DNA from: Carideicomes alvinocaridis
GTDB taxonomy: Bacteria; Pseudomonadota; Alphaproteobacteria; Rhodobacterales; Rhodobacteraceae
Direction of reading: 5' to 3'
Assembly: GCA_005473895.2 (NCBI GenBank)
Contig: SRJI02000014.1
Coordinates: forward strand, 33,744 to 97,743
Length of the DNA stretch: 64,000 bases
Part shown: in pieces, positions 16,278-27,304 of the stretch
How the letters are laid out: each line of letters starts with the position of its first letter
Numbering within the stretch: position 1 is the first letter of the stretch
Made by a program: the position numbers and the translations under genes
Notes under the pieces: generated by a model
What the model saw: only the letters and a program-made list of their open reading frames with translations
Database searches by the model: none
What the model was told of the DNA's origin: nothing

Positions 16278-16310
16278 AAAGGCCGCGCCCGGATGCCGGG
16301 AGCGGCCTTT
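16278..16310. terminator. Bidirectional intrinsic terminator
   Basis: AAAGGCCGC (16278-16286) and GCGGCCTTT (16302-16310) are perfect inverted repeats, with a further inner CCCGG/CCGGG pairing. A-runs and T-runs flank the stem on both strands. It lies between the convergent caspase-like gene and rpmJ and can end both transcripts. Confidence 0.85.
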
Positions 16311-16332
16311 CGTCATTCGGCTCGGTCAGGTC

Positions 16333-16458
16333 TCAGCCCTGGCGGGCTTTGAACCGGCGCTGCGTCTTGTTGATGACGTAGACGCGGCCTTTGCGGCGCA
16401 CGACACGGCAGTCGCGGTGACGCTGCTTGAGCGAGCGGAGCGAGTTCTTGACCTTCAT
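16333..16458 (-). CDS. rpmJ: 50S ribosomal protein L36
   Basis: The 41-residue protein [20 protein letters not shown] and its basic remainder ending FKARQG is the longer L36 form. It has only one cysteine, so the zinc-binding C-C-C-H set of the shorter form is absent and it should not bind zinc. It is a component of the large ribosomal subunit. The ATG at 16458 follows AGGAGAAGG. A terminator lies just downstream, and tandem hairpins separate it from the tRNA-Val gene upstream. Confidence 0.95.
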   Translation of the reverse strand: MKVKNSLRSLKQRHRDCRVVRRKGRVYVINKTQRRFKARQG

Positions 16459-16504
16459 AGGTCCTTCTCCTCTTTCGCGGCGCGGGCCTGCGCCTTCGCA
16501 GTCT

Positions 16505-16547
16505 GTCCCCAAGTGGGGGACGGTGAACCATTTGTCCCCGAGGGGAC
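16505..16547 (-). other. Two tandem hairpins with the same stem, downstream of tRNA-Val
   Basis: GTCCCC/GGGGAC stems occur twice: 16505-16521 (loop AAGTG) and 16534-16547 (loop GA). Both lie just past the 3' end of tRNA-Val in its direction of transcription and before rpmJ. They may end or process the tRNA transcript, or insulate rpmJ. No T-run follows. Confidence 0.4.
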
Positions 16548-16557
16548 GATGAAACCA

Positions 16558-16632
<75 letters not shown>

Positions 16633-16779
16633 ATAGTGTTCTCCGACGTGGTGCCCCAAAAAATGGGGCGCGGGAATCCGCGCCGGGTGGCGTGGTCTAT
16701 AAAAGGAGTCGAGAGGGGGATCAAGGGCTTTTGGCAGGCCATCTTTCCGGTCTATTCTCTCGCCAGAGCAGGAGTATCG

Positions 16780-17640
16780 ATGTCGCGAGTCGCCTACCAC
16801 CTCCGCGAACCGGAGCGCCATACCTCAAGCGTGGTCTTCGCTTCGCCCCATAGCGGCCGCGACTATCCCCGCGCCTTCCTGCGCCGCACCCTGCTCGACG
16901 AACACTCCATCCGCTCCTCGGAGGACGCCTTCGTCGACAGGCTGTTCGACTGCGCCCCGGATTTCGGCGCGCCGCTGCTCTGCGCCGGGGCGCCGCGCGC
17001 CTTCGTCGACCTGAACCGCAGCGCCGACGAGCTGGACCCGGCGGTGATCGAAGGGGTGGCCAAGGCGGCGCACAATCCCCGCGTCGCCTCGGGGCTGGGG
17101 GTGGTGCCGCGAGTGGTCGCCAACGGGCGCACCATCTACCGCGGAAAGCTGTCGCTGGCCGAGGCGCATAACCGCATCGCCAATTACTGGCGGCCCTACC
17201 ACGACAAGCTGCAATCGCTGCTCTACCGCGCGCATCAGCGCTTTGGCGAGGCGATCCTGGTGGATTGCCATTCCATGCCGCACGAGGCGCTGGACAACCT
17301 GCACCGCCTTGGCGCCGGCCGGCCGGACATCGTGATCGGCGATCGCTTCGGCGCCTCCGCGGCCGAAGAGGTAGTGGACCGGGTGGAGCAGGCCTTTGCC
17401 GCGGCCGGGCTGCGGGTGGTGCGCAATTCGCCCTTTGCCGGGGCCTATGTCACGCAGCATTACGGCCGCCCCTCGCGGAACCAGCACGCGATCCAGATCG
17501 AGATCGACCGCGCCATCTACATGAACGAGGCGCTGATCCGGCCGAACGGCAATTTCGACAGTTTCTGCAAGGTGCTGCGCGGCGTGATCTGCGAGATCGC
17601 CGAGATCGGGCGCCGGGACATGCCGCTGGCCGCGGAGTAA
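16780..17640 (+). CDS. N-formylglutamate amidohydrolase family protein
   Basis: The 286-residue protein belongs to the FGase family, which removes formate from N-formylglutamate in histidine degradation or acts on related N-formyl or N-acyl amino acids. Visible marks are VVFASPHSGRDYP near the N terminus, AFVDLNRSADELD, and the metal-binding ILVDCHSMPHEA. ATG 16780 follows AGGAG by five bases. There are no hut genes around it, so a role outside histidine use is possible. It is a single gene, transcribed divergently from tRNA-Val. Confidence 0.85.
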   Translation: MSRVAYHLREPERHTSSVVFASPHSGRDYPRAFLRRTLLDEHSIRSSEDAFVDRLFDCAPDFGAPLLCAGAPRAFVDLNRSADELDPAVIEGVAKAAHNPRVASGLGVVPRVVANGRTIYRGKLSLAEAHNRIANYWRPYHDKLQSLLYRAHQRFGEAILVDCHSMPHEALDNLHRLGAGRPDIVIGDRFGASAAEEVVDRVEQAFAAAGLRVVRNSPFAGAYVTQHYGRPSRNQHAIQIEIDRAIYMNEALIRPNGNFDSFCKVLRGVICEIAEIGRRDMPLAAE

Positions 17641-17673
17641 GCGTAGGCGAACGGCGCTTGCCCGGAGCCCGCC

Positions 17674-19497
17674 TCACGAGGGGTCGCCTGGCTCGGGCCC
17701 GCTGCCCCAGATCTCCGTCAGCAGGCCAAGATGCGCCTCGTAGCGCCGCCAGTCCCGGGAGCTGCCGGTAAAGATCGGCCGGCGCACCTGCGCGTCCGAG
17801 GCGGTCCGCACCAGCCGCTTCGACCGGTGAAACTCCAGGCAGGCCGGGTCCCAGTCCAGCCCCGCCGCGGCGACCAGCGCGCGGATCGACCGCTCGGGCG
17901 TTTCGGTGAGCCTTTCATAGGCCACCTCGTGGATGCGACCGGGAAAGACCTCGTGCCAGAAATCCATCAGGGAATCGTGCAGCCGGTGATAGGCGACGAT
18001 GCTGTCCAGCCGCCGGGCATAGCCGAGGGCAGGGCCCGATTCCTCGAAATTGGTGCGGAAGTTGGACCAGCACGTCGCGCGGGGGTCGCGCCGCATGTGT
18101 AGCACCCGCGCCTCCGGCAGGGCCAGCAGGATGTGTCCGATCAGGCGGAAATTGAACGGCATCTTGTCGGTGACCACCGCCGCGCCCGGCGCCGCCCGGT
18201 CGAGCGCCCCGAGATAGCCGCGCCGGATCTCCATCAGCTGATCGCGCCCGACCGGCCCCTCCCCGATCCGCGCCGCGTTGACCGCCGGGGCCAGCAGGTC
18301 GCGTTCGCCAAGCGCCGCGACCTCCGGGTGACTGGCGAGGATCTGCTCGCAGAGCGTGGTGCCAGAGCGCGGCATGCCGGTGATGAAGATCGACCGATGC
18401 CGCGCCTCCGCCCCGTCCAGCGGCGGCGGCAGGGGATGGGAAAAGGCGCGGCGCAGCCGGTCGAACTGCACCCGGTCCTGCGCCACGTCGTGATCCGCCT
18501 CGGCCTCACGCAGGGCATTGCCCCGGGTGAAATGATCGAACGCATCGGCGGTCCGCCCGATATCCTCGGCGGCCTTGCCCCGGGCGAAATGCAGATGCGC
18601 CCGGTCGCGGGGGGCCAATCCCTCGCCCGGCAGCAGCGCGTCGAGCCTGGCCAGGAGCGGGTCGTCGGGGGCGAAGCGATGAAGCTGCGCGAGGTTGGCC
18701 CAGGCGGCGCAATGGTCGGGCCGGAGCGACAGGGCGTGCAGGGCCGCCTCGCGCGCCGCGTCGAACCGGCCGGTGTTGCGCAGCAGGACCGCCCGGCGAT
18801 GCGCGGCCTCCGCATTGTCCGGGTCGATCCGCTGCGCCGCGTCATAGGCTGCCTCGGCCCCGGAGCCGTCACCGGTCGCGATCAGCGCCTCCGCCAGGGC
18901 AAGCTGCAGGGAGACATCCTCCGGCGCGCGATCGGCCGCGGCGGCGAAGGCGCGCGCCGCCTCTTCCGGGCGGTCGAGCAGCAGCAGCGCCTGGCCCAGC
19001 CCCCGATGCGCGGCGACCATGCCCGGCGCGGTGCGCAGCGCGTCGAGAAAGCAGGTCACCGCGTCGCCCGGCCGTTCCAGCCGCAGCAGCACGCGGCCCA
19101 GGGCCTGTGCCGCCGGCGCATGGTCGGGATCGAGCCGGAGCGCCCGGGTGCAGCCCTCCATCGCGGCCACGATGTCATCGCGCGCCAGGCGAATGACGGC
19201 GCGGGCATGCTGCACGTCCGGATCCTGCGGCCAGAGGGCAGCCAGCAGATCGGCCTCCGACAGGGCGCGGGGCCAGTCGCGGCGATCGCAGAGCCCCTGC
19301 AGCGCCTGCAGCCGGTCCGGTGGCGCCTTGGCCGCTTCCTGCGCCTGCGTCACCTGCCGCAGCCCTCGCCGGGCCCGCCGGTTGCCGGGGTAGCGGTCCA
19401 GCACGTCGCGCAGGATCCGCTCGGATTCACCCAGCTGTCCGGCCTCGGTCAGCTTTTCCGCCCGAATGAGCCTTGTCTGCACTGTGTCATCCGCCAC
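17674..19497 (-). CDS. TPR-repeat sulfotransferase
   Basis: The 607-residue protein has a long N-terminal TPR array (about 1-330; repeats such as AQALGRVLLRLERPGDAV) and a C-terminal sulfotransferase domain. The PAPS 5'-phosphosulfate loop is FITGMPRSGTTLCEQIL, and the 3'-phosphate site is probably the VLHMRRDPRATCWSNF segment. It would transfer sulfate from PAPS to an acceptor, often a glycan or protein. The start is GTG 19497. There is no signal peptide, so it acts in the cytoplasm. It converges with the amidohydrolase gene. The acceptor cannot be read from the sequence. Confidence 0.88.
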   Translation of the reverse strand: MADDTVQTRLIRAEKLTEAGQLGESERILRDVLDRYPGNRRARRGLRQVTQAQEAAKAPPDRLQALQGLCDRRDWPRALSEADLLAALWPQDPDVQHARAVIRLARDDIVAAMEGCTRALRLDPDHAPAAQALGRVLLRLERPGDAVTCFLDALRTAPGMVAAHRGLGQALLLLDRPEEAARAFAAAADRAPEDVSLQLALAEALIATGDGSGAEAAYDAAQRIDPDNAEAAHRRAVLLRNTGRFDAAREAALHALSLRPDHCAAWANLAQLHRFAPDDPLLARLDALLPGEGLAPRDRAHLHFARGKAAEDIGRTADAFDHFTRGNALREAEADHDVAQDRVQFDRLRRAFSHPLPPPLDGAEARHRSIFITGMPRSGTTLCEQILASHPEVAALGERDLLAPAVNAARIGEGPVGRDQLMEIRRGYLGALDRAAPGAAVVTDKMPFNFRLIGHILLALPEARVLHMRRDPRATCWSNFRTNFEESGPALGYARRLDSIVAYHRLHDSLMDFWHEVFPGRIHEVAYERLTETPERSIRALVAAAGLDWDPACLEFHRSKRLVRTASDAQVRRPIFTGSSRDWRRYEAHLGLLTEIWGSGPEPGDPS

Positions 19498-19587
19498 GTG
19501 ATCGTCACCCGAAATCGGCAGCCACCCGAGCGGGCACGTTACCCCGCCCGGATTAACAAGCGGTTGCCGAACAAGGGGTTGGCCGCC

Positions 19588-20841
19588 TCAGCGCAGCGCG
19601 CGCCCCTTGCGGATTGCCTCGTCGCCGAAACGCGCGCGGATCGCGTCGGCGGCCCGCTCCGCCTTGCCGCGCTGCGCCGCCTGGGGGTCCAGCAGGTCGC
19701 CGTAGCGCTCCGCCTGGTCCTCGGGGCAGAGCTCGGTGATCCCCACGCCGATCAGCCGGTAGGGCCCGCGCCCCTCCACCTGGTCGAAGAGCGAGCGCGT
19801 GGTGCGGTAGATGCGGTCGGCCAGCTGTGTCGCGTCCCGCAGCGCCAGCCGCCGCGAGATCAGCGAAAAATCCGCGCGCTTGAGCTTCAGCACCACGACC
19901 CGGCCCGCCAGCCCCTTGGCCTTGGCCCGGCCCGCCACCTTCTCCGACAGGCGCCAGAGATGGCCGTCGAGGATGTCGGCATCGCCCGTATCCTCGAAGA
20001 ACGTCGTCTCGTTGGAAATGGACTTCATCGGCGCATCGCGCGACACCCGCCGGTGATCCTCGCCCCGGCTCAGATGCCACAGCCGGTCGCCCATCGAGCC
20101 GAAACGCGCATGAAGATCCCGCCGGTCCCAGCGGCGCAGGTCGGCAAAGCTGCGGATCCCCGCCCGGTCCAGCGAATCCTGCGTGGCCTGCCCGACGCCC
20201 CAGATCATGCGCACCGGCTTGTCGCGCAGGAAATCCTGCGTCTCCGCCGCGCCGATGACGGAAAACCCGTGCGGCTTTTCCAGGTCGGAGGCGATCTTGG
20301 CCAGGAACTTGTTATGCGAGAGCCCGATGGAGCCGGTGACCCCCAGCTCGTCCCGCATCCGCTTGACCAGCCGCGCCAGCATCACCGCCGGCGGCTGGCC
20401 GTGCAGCCGCTCCGTCCCGCGCATGTCGAGAAAGGCCTCGTCCAGCGACAGCGGCTCGATCGAGGGCGTCATCTCTTCCATCATGGCGCGGATCTGGCGC
20501 GAGACCTCGACGTAAAGGCTCATCCGGGGTTTCAGCACCACCGCGTCGGGGCAGAGCTTGAGCGCCTGGAACATCGGCATGGCCGAGCGCACGCCGCGGA
20601 TCCGCGCGATGTAGCAGGCGGTGGAGACCACGCCCCGCCGCCCGCCGCCGATGATTAGCGGCTTGTCCACGAGGCTCGGGTCCTCGCGCTTTTCCACCGA
20701 GGCATAGAAGGCGTCGCAATCCATATGCGCGATGCCCAGCGAAAAGAGCTCCGGATGCGCCACGACACGCGGCGACCGGCAGGCCGGGCAGCGGGATCCG
20801 GACTCGAATCGGGTGAGGCAGGAGCGGCAGAGGGCGGGCAT
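19588..20841 (-). CDS. dinB: DNA polymerase IV (Y family)
   Basis: The 417-residue translesion polymerase has catalytic motifs HMDCDAFYASVE and PLSLDEAFLD, then the helix-hairpin-helix region IWGVGQATQDSL and the little-finger domain. The first 30 residues form an extra zinc ribbon with two CxxC pairs (CRSC and CPAC), as often seen in roseobacter DinB. A typical beta-clamp-binding QLxLF-type peptide is not obvious at the C terminus. It should copy damaged DNA with low fidelity. It stands alone with no evident LexA box that I could identify. Confidence 0.93.
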   Translation of the reverse strand: MPALCRSCLTRFESGSRCPACRSPRVVAHPELFSLGIAHMDCDAFYASVEKREDPSLVDKPLIIGGGRRGVVSTACYIARIRGVRSAMPMFQALKLCPDAVVLKPRMSLYVEVSRQIRAMMEEMTPSIEPLSLDEAFLDMRGTERLHGQPPAVMLARLVKRMRDELGVTGSIGLSHNKFLAKIASDLEKPHGFSVIGAAETQDFLRDKPVRMIWGVGQATQDSLDRAGIRSFADLRRWDRRDLHARFGSMGDRLWHLSRGEDHRRVSRDAPMKSISNETTFFEDTGDADILDGHLWRLSEKVAGRAKAKGLAGRVVVLKLKRADFSLISRRLALRDATQLADRIYRTTRSLFDQVEGRGPYRLIGVGITELCPEDQAERYGDLLDPQAAQRGKAERAADAIRARFGDEAIRKGRALR

Positions 20842-20941
20842 GGGGGCAATCTAGCATGAGGCCGTGAGCCGCGGACAGAGGGCGCGGAGGGTGGGCGGCG
20901 GTGACTGGGCGCCGCGTCGCGCAGCGTGTAGCCTCCGGCGC

Positions 20942-21352
20942 ATGACCTTCACCGGCGCCAAGCTTGCCCTCTTCATCGGCGCGCAGCTGCTCGTCCTGCG
21001 CCGCGACGACCGGGCGGACATCCCCTGGCCGGGCCGCATCGACCTGCCCGGCGGCGGCCGCGAGGGGGCGGAAACCCCCGTGGCCTGCGTGCTGAGGGAA
21101 ACGCGAGAGGAGGTCGGCCTGTGGCTCCAGCCCTCCGACCTGTCCTGGCGCCGGCGCTTCGGGCGCAACTGGTTCTTTGCGGCGCATCTGCCCGCTCAGC
21201 GCGGTCGCGACGTGGTCTTCGGCGACGAGGGGCAGGGCTGGTGGCTCACCTCGCCCCGGGCCTTCATCGTCAGCCCCCAGGCGGTGCCCCACTTCCGGCC
21301 CCGCCTCGCAGCCTACCTGCGTCACCGCGCGAGGGTCGCGCCCCCGCGCTGA
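20942..21352 (+). CDS. NUDIX hydrolase
   Basis: The 136-residue protein carries a complete Nudix box, GX5EX7REUXEEXGU, in the stretch GGREGAE to RETREEVGL. It should hydrolyse a nucleoside diphosphate linked to another group, possibly oxidised nucleotides or an activated sugar. The substrate is not predictable. ATG 20942 starts the family-like part. It is transcribed divergently from dinB with about 100 bases between, and ends next to the convergent 105-residue gene. Confidence 0.88.
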   Translation: MTFTGAKLALFIGAQLLVLRRDDRADIPWPGRIDLPGGGREGAETPVACVLRETREEVGLWLQPSDLSWRRRFGRNWFFAAHLPAQRGRDVVFGDEGQGWWLTSPRAFIVSPQAVPHFRPRLAAYLRHRARVAPPR

Positions 21353-21355
21353 GTC

Positions 21356-21673
21356 TCAGGCCGCGTGGCGACCTCCGCCCAGCTGGCTGCGGATCTGGCC
21401 CGCGCGCCGGCCGGTCAGCATCTCGATCAGGCTGCCGCGGCTGCGGAAGCGCGACCCGAGCGCATTGGCCTTGCGGGCCTGGGCGCGGGCGTCGCGGATC
21501 AGCCCCTCGGCCGCCTCTTCGAAGGACATGTCCAAGGGGGCGGCAAGGCTTGCCGCATAGGTCATGCGACCGTCGGAATTGTGGAAGGTCACCACCGCCT
21601 CGAAAGCCTGCGTGGCGGGGTTGTACGTCACGCGGGACAGTTCCGGTCCCGCCTGCTGCCTGGTGCGGAGCAT
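21356..21673 (-). CDS. Hypothetical protein
   Basis: The 105-residue protein is not recognised. It starts MLRTRQQAGPELSRVTYNPA with AAGGAG seven bases before the ATG, contains a possible beta-rich part (FEAVVTFHNSDGRMTYAASL) and ends in a basic helix (LGSRFRSRGSLIEMLTGRRAG). There is no signal peptide or membrane helix. It lies downstream of pyrF in the same direction, about 170 bases apart, and may be cotranscribed. Codon use is like its neighbours, so it is probably a real gene. Confidence 0.7.
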   Translation of the reverse strand: MLRTRQQAGPELSRVTYNPATQAFEAVVTFHNSDGRMTYAASLAAPLDMSFEEAAEGLIRDARAQARKANALGSRFRSRGSLIEMLTGRRAGQIRSQLGGGRHAA

Positions 21674-21845
21674 CCTCGATCTCCTTGCTGCTCGGCGTTT
21701 GCGGCACAACCCGGACGGTCGCGATCGGGTTCCGTTTCCGTTCCGAACCCGCGTTCACGATGCGCGGAGATCCGCGTGAGTCGGGATGCGGGGCTTGCCG
21801 GCGGCCCCTCGCCGACACCCCGCACAGCCGTCGCGGGGGAAGGGC

Positions 21846-22535
21846 TCAGCCCATCTCCGCCAGCACCGCCCGCGCGGCGGCGGCCGGGTCCGCGGCCTGC
21901 CAGATGGGCCGGCCCACGACGATATGATCGGCCCCCTCCGCCATGGCGCCGGCCGGGGTGGCGATCCGCTTCTGATCGCCCGCGTCGCTCCCCGCCGGGC
22001 GAATCCCCGGGGTGACGATCAGCCGCCCGGCCGCCTCGGGCAGGGCCCGGATCGCCGCCGCTTCCCGGGCCGAGGCGATGACCCCGTCCGCGCCCGCCTC
22101 TAAGGCCCGCGCGGCTCGCTCGGCCACGATCTCGGCCAGGTCGCCCGCCTTCGTCAGCCCGGCATCCAGGTCCTCCCGGTCGAGCGAGGTCAGCACGGTC
22201 ACCGCGAGGATCTTCGTCCCCGTCCCGGCCGCGCCCTCGCGCGCCGCGCGCACCACGTGGGGATCGCCATGCACTGTCAGGAAATCCAGGTCGAACTGCG
22301 CCAGCCCGCGCACCGCCGCCTCCACCGTCGCCCCGATGTCGAAAAGCTTCATGTCGAGGAAGATGCGCTTGCCATGCTCCTGCTTCAGCTCGTTGGCCAG
22401 GGCCAGCCCGCCGCCGGTCAGCATGCCCAGCCCGATCTTGTAGAACGACACCGCGTCGCCCAGCCGCTGCGCCAGCTGCAGCCCCTCCACCGCGTTGGGG
22501 ACATCGAGGGCGACGATCAGGCGGTCATCTGGCAT
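21846..22535 (-). CDS. pyrF: Orotidine 5'-phosphate decarboxylase
   Basis: The 229-residue TIM-barrel enzyme catalyses the last step of UMP synthesis, OMP to UMP. The start is RLIVALDVPN; the catalytic tetrad appears in IFLDMKLFDIGATV (Lys and Asp residues), and the phosphate-binding part in VTPGIRPAGSDAGDQ with VVGRPIW at the end. The length fits the bacterial group 1 enzyme. It stands divergent from clpB across a 336-base gap. Confidence 0.95.
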   Translation of the reverse strand: MPDDRLIVALDVPNAVEGLQLAQRLGDAVSFYKIGLGMLTGGGLALANELKQEHGKRIFLDMKLFDIGATVEAAVRGLAQFDLDFLTVHGDPHVVRAAREGAAGTGTKILAVTVLTSLDREDLDAGLTKAGDLAEIVAERAARALEAGADGVIASAREAAAIRALPEAAGRLIVTPGIRPAGSDAGDQKRIATPAGAMAEGADHIVVGRPIWQAADPAAAARAVLAEMG

Positions 22536-22630
22536 GGCGGGCTCCGGGTGTGTGAGGGGCTTCAGGCTCTGGCCTCCCCATAGGCCGCGCCGCCCCGTTC
22601 TGACAAGCCCGGCCGCCCCCCGCGCCCCTG

Positions 22631-22665
22631 CTTCTTCTGACCATAAATATCCCCGCCGGAGGCGC
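22631..22665 (-). repeat. Dispersed intergenic motif, GATATTTATGG type
   Basis: Read on the minus strand it is GCGCCTCCGGCGGGGATATT then TATGGTCAGAAGAAG. It matches the copy at 27166-27198 over its full length apart from the ends, and shares the GCCTCCGGCGGG core with the other type. It lies about 100 bases upstream of pyrF. Confidence 0.7.
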
Positions 22666-22763
22666 AGGGGGCCATGCCGGCCGAGCCCCGCGGCAACCCG
22701 GCCACGGGCGGAGCCCCGACACCGCCAGGCCCCGCCATGGGCGGCATTTTCCGCCCTCCATGC

Positions 22764-22792
22764 CTTGAACCGCGCCGCCAGTGATCACAAAT
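22764..22792 (+). promoter_or_regulatory. Possible heat-shock-type promoter of clpB
   Basis: CTTGAAC at 22764-22770 matches the -35 element of RpoH promoters. The region about 17 bases further on (TCACAAAT near 22785) is only a weak -10 match. The position, about 80 bases before clpB, and the known heat control of clpB make it plausible. Confidence 0.3.
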
Positions 22793-22871
22793 TCCAATCG
22801 AGGCCTACAGGGTACCGCGCCGCGCAGACGGGCGGATCCACAAGGGGCGCTTGCAAGAGGAGAACGAAGCG

Positions 22872-25490
<2,619 letters not shown>

Positions 25491-25512
25491 GTGTGATCGG
25501 GTAACGAGTGCG

Positions 25513-25545
25513 AAAGGGGCGCGCCTGCCGGGCGCGCCCCTTTTT
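25513..25545 (+). terminator. Intrinsic terminator of clpB
   Basis: GGGGCGCGCC and GGCGCGCCCC form a perfect 10-bp stem around a four-base loop TGCC-like turn, followed by TTTTT at 25541-25545. It lies 25 bases after the clpB stop. Confidence 0.92.
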
Positions 25546-25652
25546 CATCGCGGACCCGGGATCGCCCTGCGCCTGTGGCGCCCGGGCTGCGGTGCGGGCT
25601 TTTCGCCCCCCTTGCCGTGGATGAGAGCGGTTCCCGGGTTTATGCGACCCTC

Positions 25653-26846
25653 ATGCTGAACGGTCTGATCCTGCTTGTCGTCGTGCTCGCCGGGGGCGTG
25701 CTGCTTTACCCGCGGCTGGCGCGGGCGGTGCTCTGGCGCGCCGCGATCACGCCGCTCGCCTCAATCATCGGCAGCGGCTTCCTGGTGCTGGGGCCGATCC
25801 TCGACGCCTCCTACGGGGCGCTCGCCCCGCTGGTCATGGGGGCGCTCTGCCTGGGCGCCTACCTTTTCGGTGCCGCCGTACGGTTCAACATCGCCCGGCT
25901 GGACGGTCGCTCGCCCCGCAGCCGCACCGAGGAGGAGCTGGAGCTTGCAGCGTCATGGATGCTGGCCTTCGCCTACATCGTCTCCGTCGCCTATTACCTC
26001 AACCTGCTCGGTGCCTTCTCGGTCAGCCTGACCGCGCTCGACGATCCCTACCATGCCAAGCTGGTGACCTCGGCGGTCTTCATCGTGATCCTCATGGTGG
26101 GCTGGACCCGGGGCTTTGCCGCCCTCGAACGGCTGGAGCAGGTGACCGTCGGGCTGAAGCTCGCCATCATCGCGGGGCTGCTCTTTGGCCTCGCGTGGTA
26201 TTTCGGCGCCCGCGCGGCGGAGGGGGCGCTGGTGGTCAACCCGGCGTTGGTCACCGGCTGGCCCGCCCTGACGCTGGGGGCGGGGCTGCTGGTCACCGTG
26301 CAGGGGTTCGAGACCTCGCGCTACCTCGGCGAGGACTACGACGCCGCCACGCGGATCCGCTCCATGCGGCTGGCGCAGGGGATCGCGAGCCTGATCTACA
26401 TGGTCTACATCCTGCTGCTCAGCTACGTCTTCGCCCAGGGCACGCTGAAGCTGAGCGAGACGGCGATCATCGACCTGATGGAGATCGTCGCCCCGATCCT
26501 GCCGATCCTGCTGATCTTCGCCGCCATCAGCGCGCAGTTCAGCGCCGCCGTGGCCGATACCGGCGGGTCGGGCGGGCTGCTGGCCGAGCTGACGCGGCGC
26601 CGCCTGTCGCCGCGCGGCGGCTACCTGCTTCTGACGGTCGTGGGGCTCGTGCTGACATGGGTCGCGAGCGTCTTCGAGATCATCAGCTACGCCTCCCGTG
26701 CCTTTGCGGCCTATTACGCGCTGCAATCCCTGATCGCGGCGCGCGGGGCCTGGGCCACGGGGCAGCGGCGGCGCGGCCTCGCCTTCGCGGTGCTGGGGGT
26801 GCTGGGTCTGGCGATCGCCCTGCTCGGCACGGCGGTGGAGGGGTAG
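25653..26846 (+). CDS. APC-superfamily-like permease
   Basis: The 397-residue integral membrane protein has about 10-12 hydrophobic segments. The early ASIIGSGFLVLGPIL has the glycine-rich first-helix motif of amino acid/polyamine permeases, and VTVQGFETSRYLGEDYD resembles the family's central motif. The substrate is unknown. ATG 25653 gives a natural start just before the first helix, but its ribosome-binding site is weak. It is alone between the clpB terminator and an ATP-grasp remnant. Confidence 0.65.
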   Translation: MLNGLILLVVVLAGGVLLYPRLARAVLWRAAITPLASIIGSGFLVLGPILDASYGALAPLVMGALCLGAYLFGAAVRFNIARLDGRSPRSRTEEELELAASWMLAFAYIVSVAYYLNLLGAFSVSLTALDDPYHAKLVTSAVFIVILMVGWTRGFAALERLEQVTVGLKLAIIAGLLFGLAWYFGARAAEGALVVNPALVTGWPALTLGAGLLVTVQGFETSRYLGEDYDAATRIRSMRLAQGIASLIYMVYILLLSYVFAQGTLKLSETAIIDLMEIVAPILPILLIFAAISAQFSAAVADTGGSGGLLAELTRRRLSPRGGYLLLTVVGLVLTWVASVFEIISYASRAFAAYYALQSLIAARGAWATGQRRRGLAFAVLGVLGLAIALLGTAVEG

Positions 26847-26865
26847 GGCGCAGGGGGCCTCACCT

Positions 26866-27102
26866 TCAGACCTTCACCCCGCACCCGTGGAAGAAGCCGA
26901 GGATGTCGTCGGTCAGGAAGCCCTTGCCGGTGGCGAGCTGCATCAGCTCGAAGGCGCAGCCGTTATTGACTTCGACGACCACCGGGCCGTCCTCCGTCAG
27001 CGCGATATCGGTGGAGCCGTAGCGGTTCGGCGCGTGGATCAGCGCCACCTTCTCGTTCAGCGCGCGCCGGCTGCCCCAATGGGGCAGATTGGCCCGCAGC
27101 AA
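26866..27102 (-). pseudogene. C-terminal remnant of an ATP-grasp protein
   Basis: A 78-codon frame ends in VVVEVNNGCAFELMQLATGKGFL, like the final magnesium-binding part of sugar-transfer-associated or glutamate-ligase-like ATP-grasp proteins. The nucleotide-binding part is missing: an in-frame TGA lies nine codons before the first possible start (TTG 27102), which has no ribosome-binding site. The dispersed motif at 27166 lies just beyond the break. It is probably a decayed gene; a short functional protein is less likely. Confidence 0.55.
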
Positions 27103-27165
27103 GGCGGGAGTGGGACCAATTCGCGTTCAATTGTCCCGGCCTCGGCGCGAGCGGCACCTGCGGGA

Positions 27166-27198
27166 GCCTCCGGCGGGGATATTTATGGTCAGAAGAAA
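27166..27198 (+). repeat. Dispersed intergenic motif, GATATTTATGG type
   Basis: GCCTCCGGCGGGGATATTTA followed by TGGTCAGAAGAAA repeats the motif found in reverse orientation at 22631-22665. It lies between the ATP-grasp remnant and the end of the MDR reductase gene. A run of ten G (27263-27272) follows in the same gap. Confidence 0.7.
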
Positions 27199-27304
27199 CG
27201 CGGCTTTTCGGCTCCGGGGCGCCAGGGGCGGGCCGGGCGGGGCAGGCCGCTGGCGGGGAAGCGGGGGGGGGGCGGGCGCGACGCCGGCGCTCGCCCCCCG
27301 AGGG

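Larger units (their letters stand above)
22536..22871. other. Divergent intergenic region, pyrF/clpB
   Basis: This 336-base gap holds one dispersed motif (22631-22665, minus orientation), a possible heat-shock-type promoter before clpB and the clpB ribosome-binding site AGGAG at 22858-22862. No convincing gene is seen; the frames here are GC-driven. No CIRCE-type element was recognised. Confidence 0.6.

Noticed and set aside
27263..27272. Run of ten G, possible phase-variable tract
   Set aside because: It lies in a gap with a decayed gene and outside any promoter or coding region I can define.
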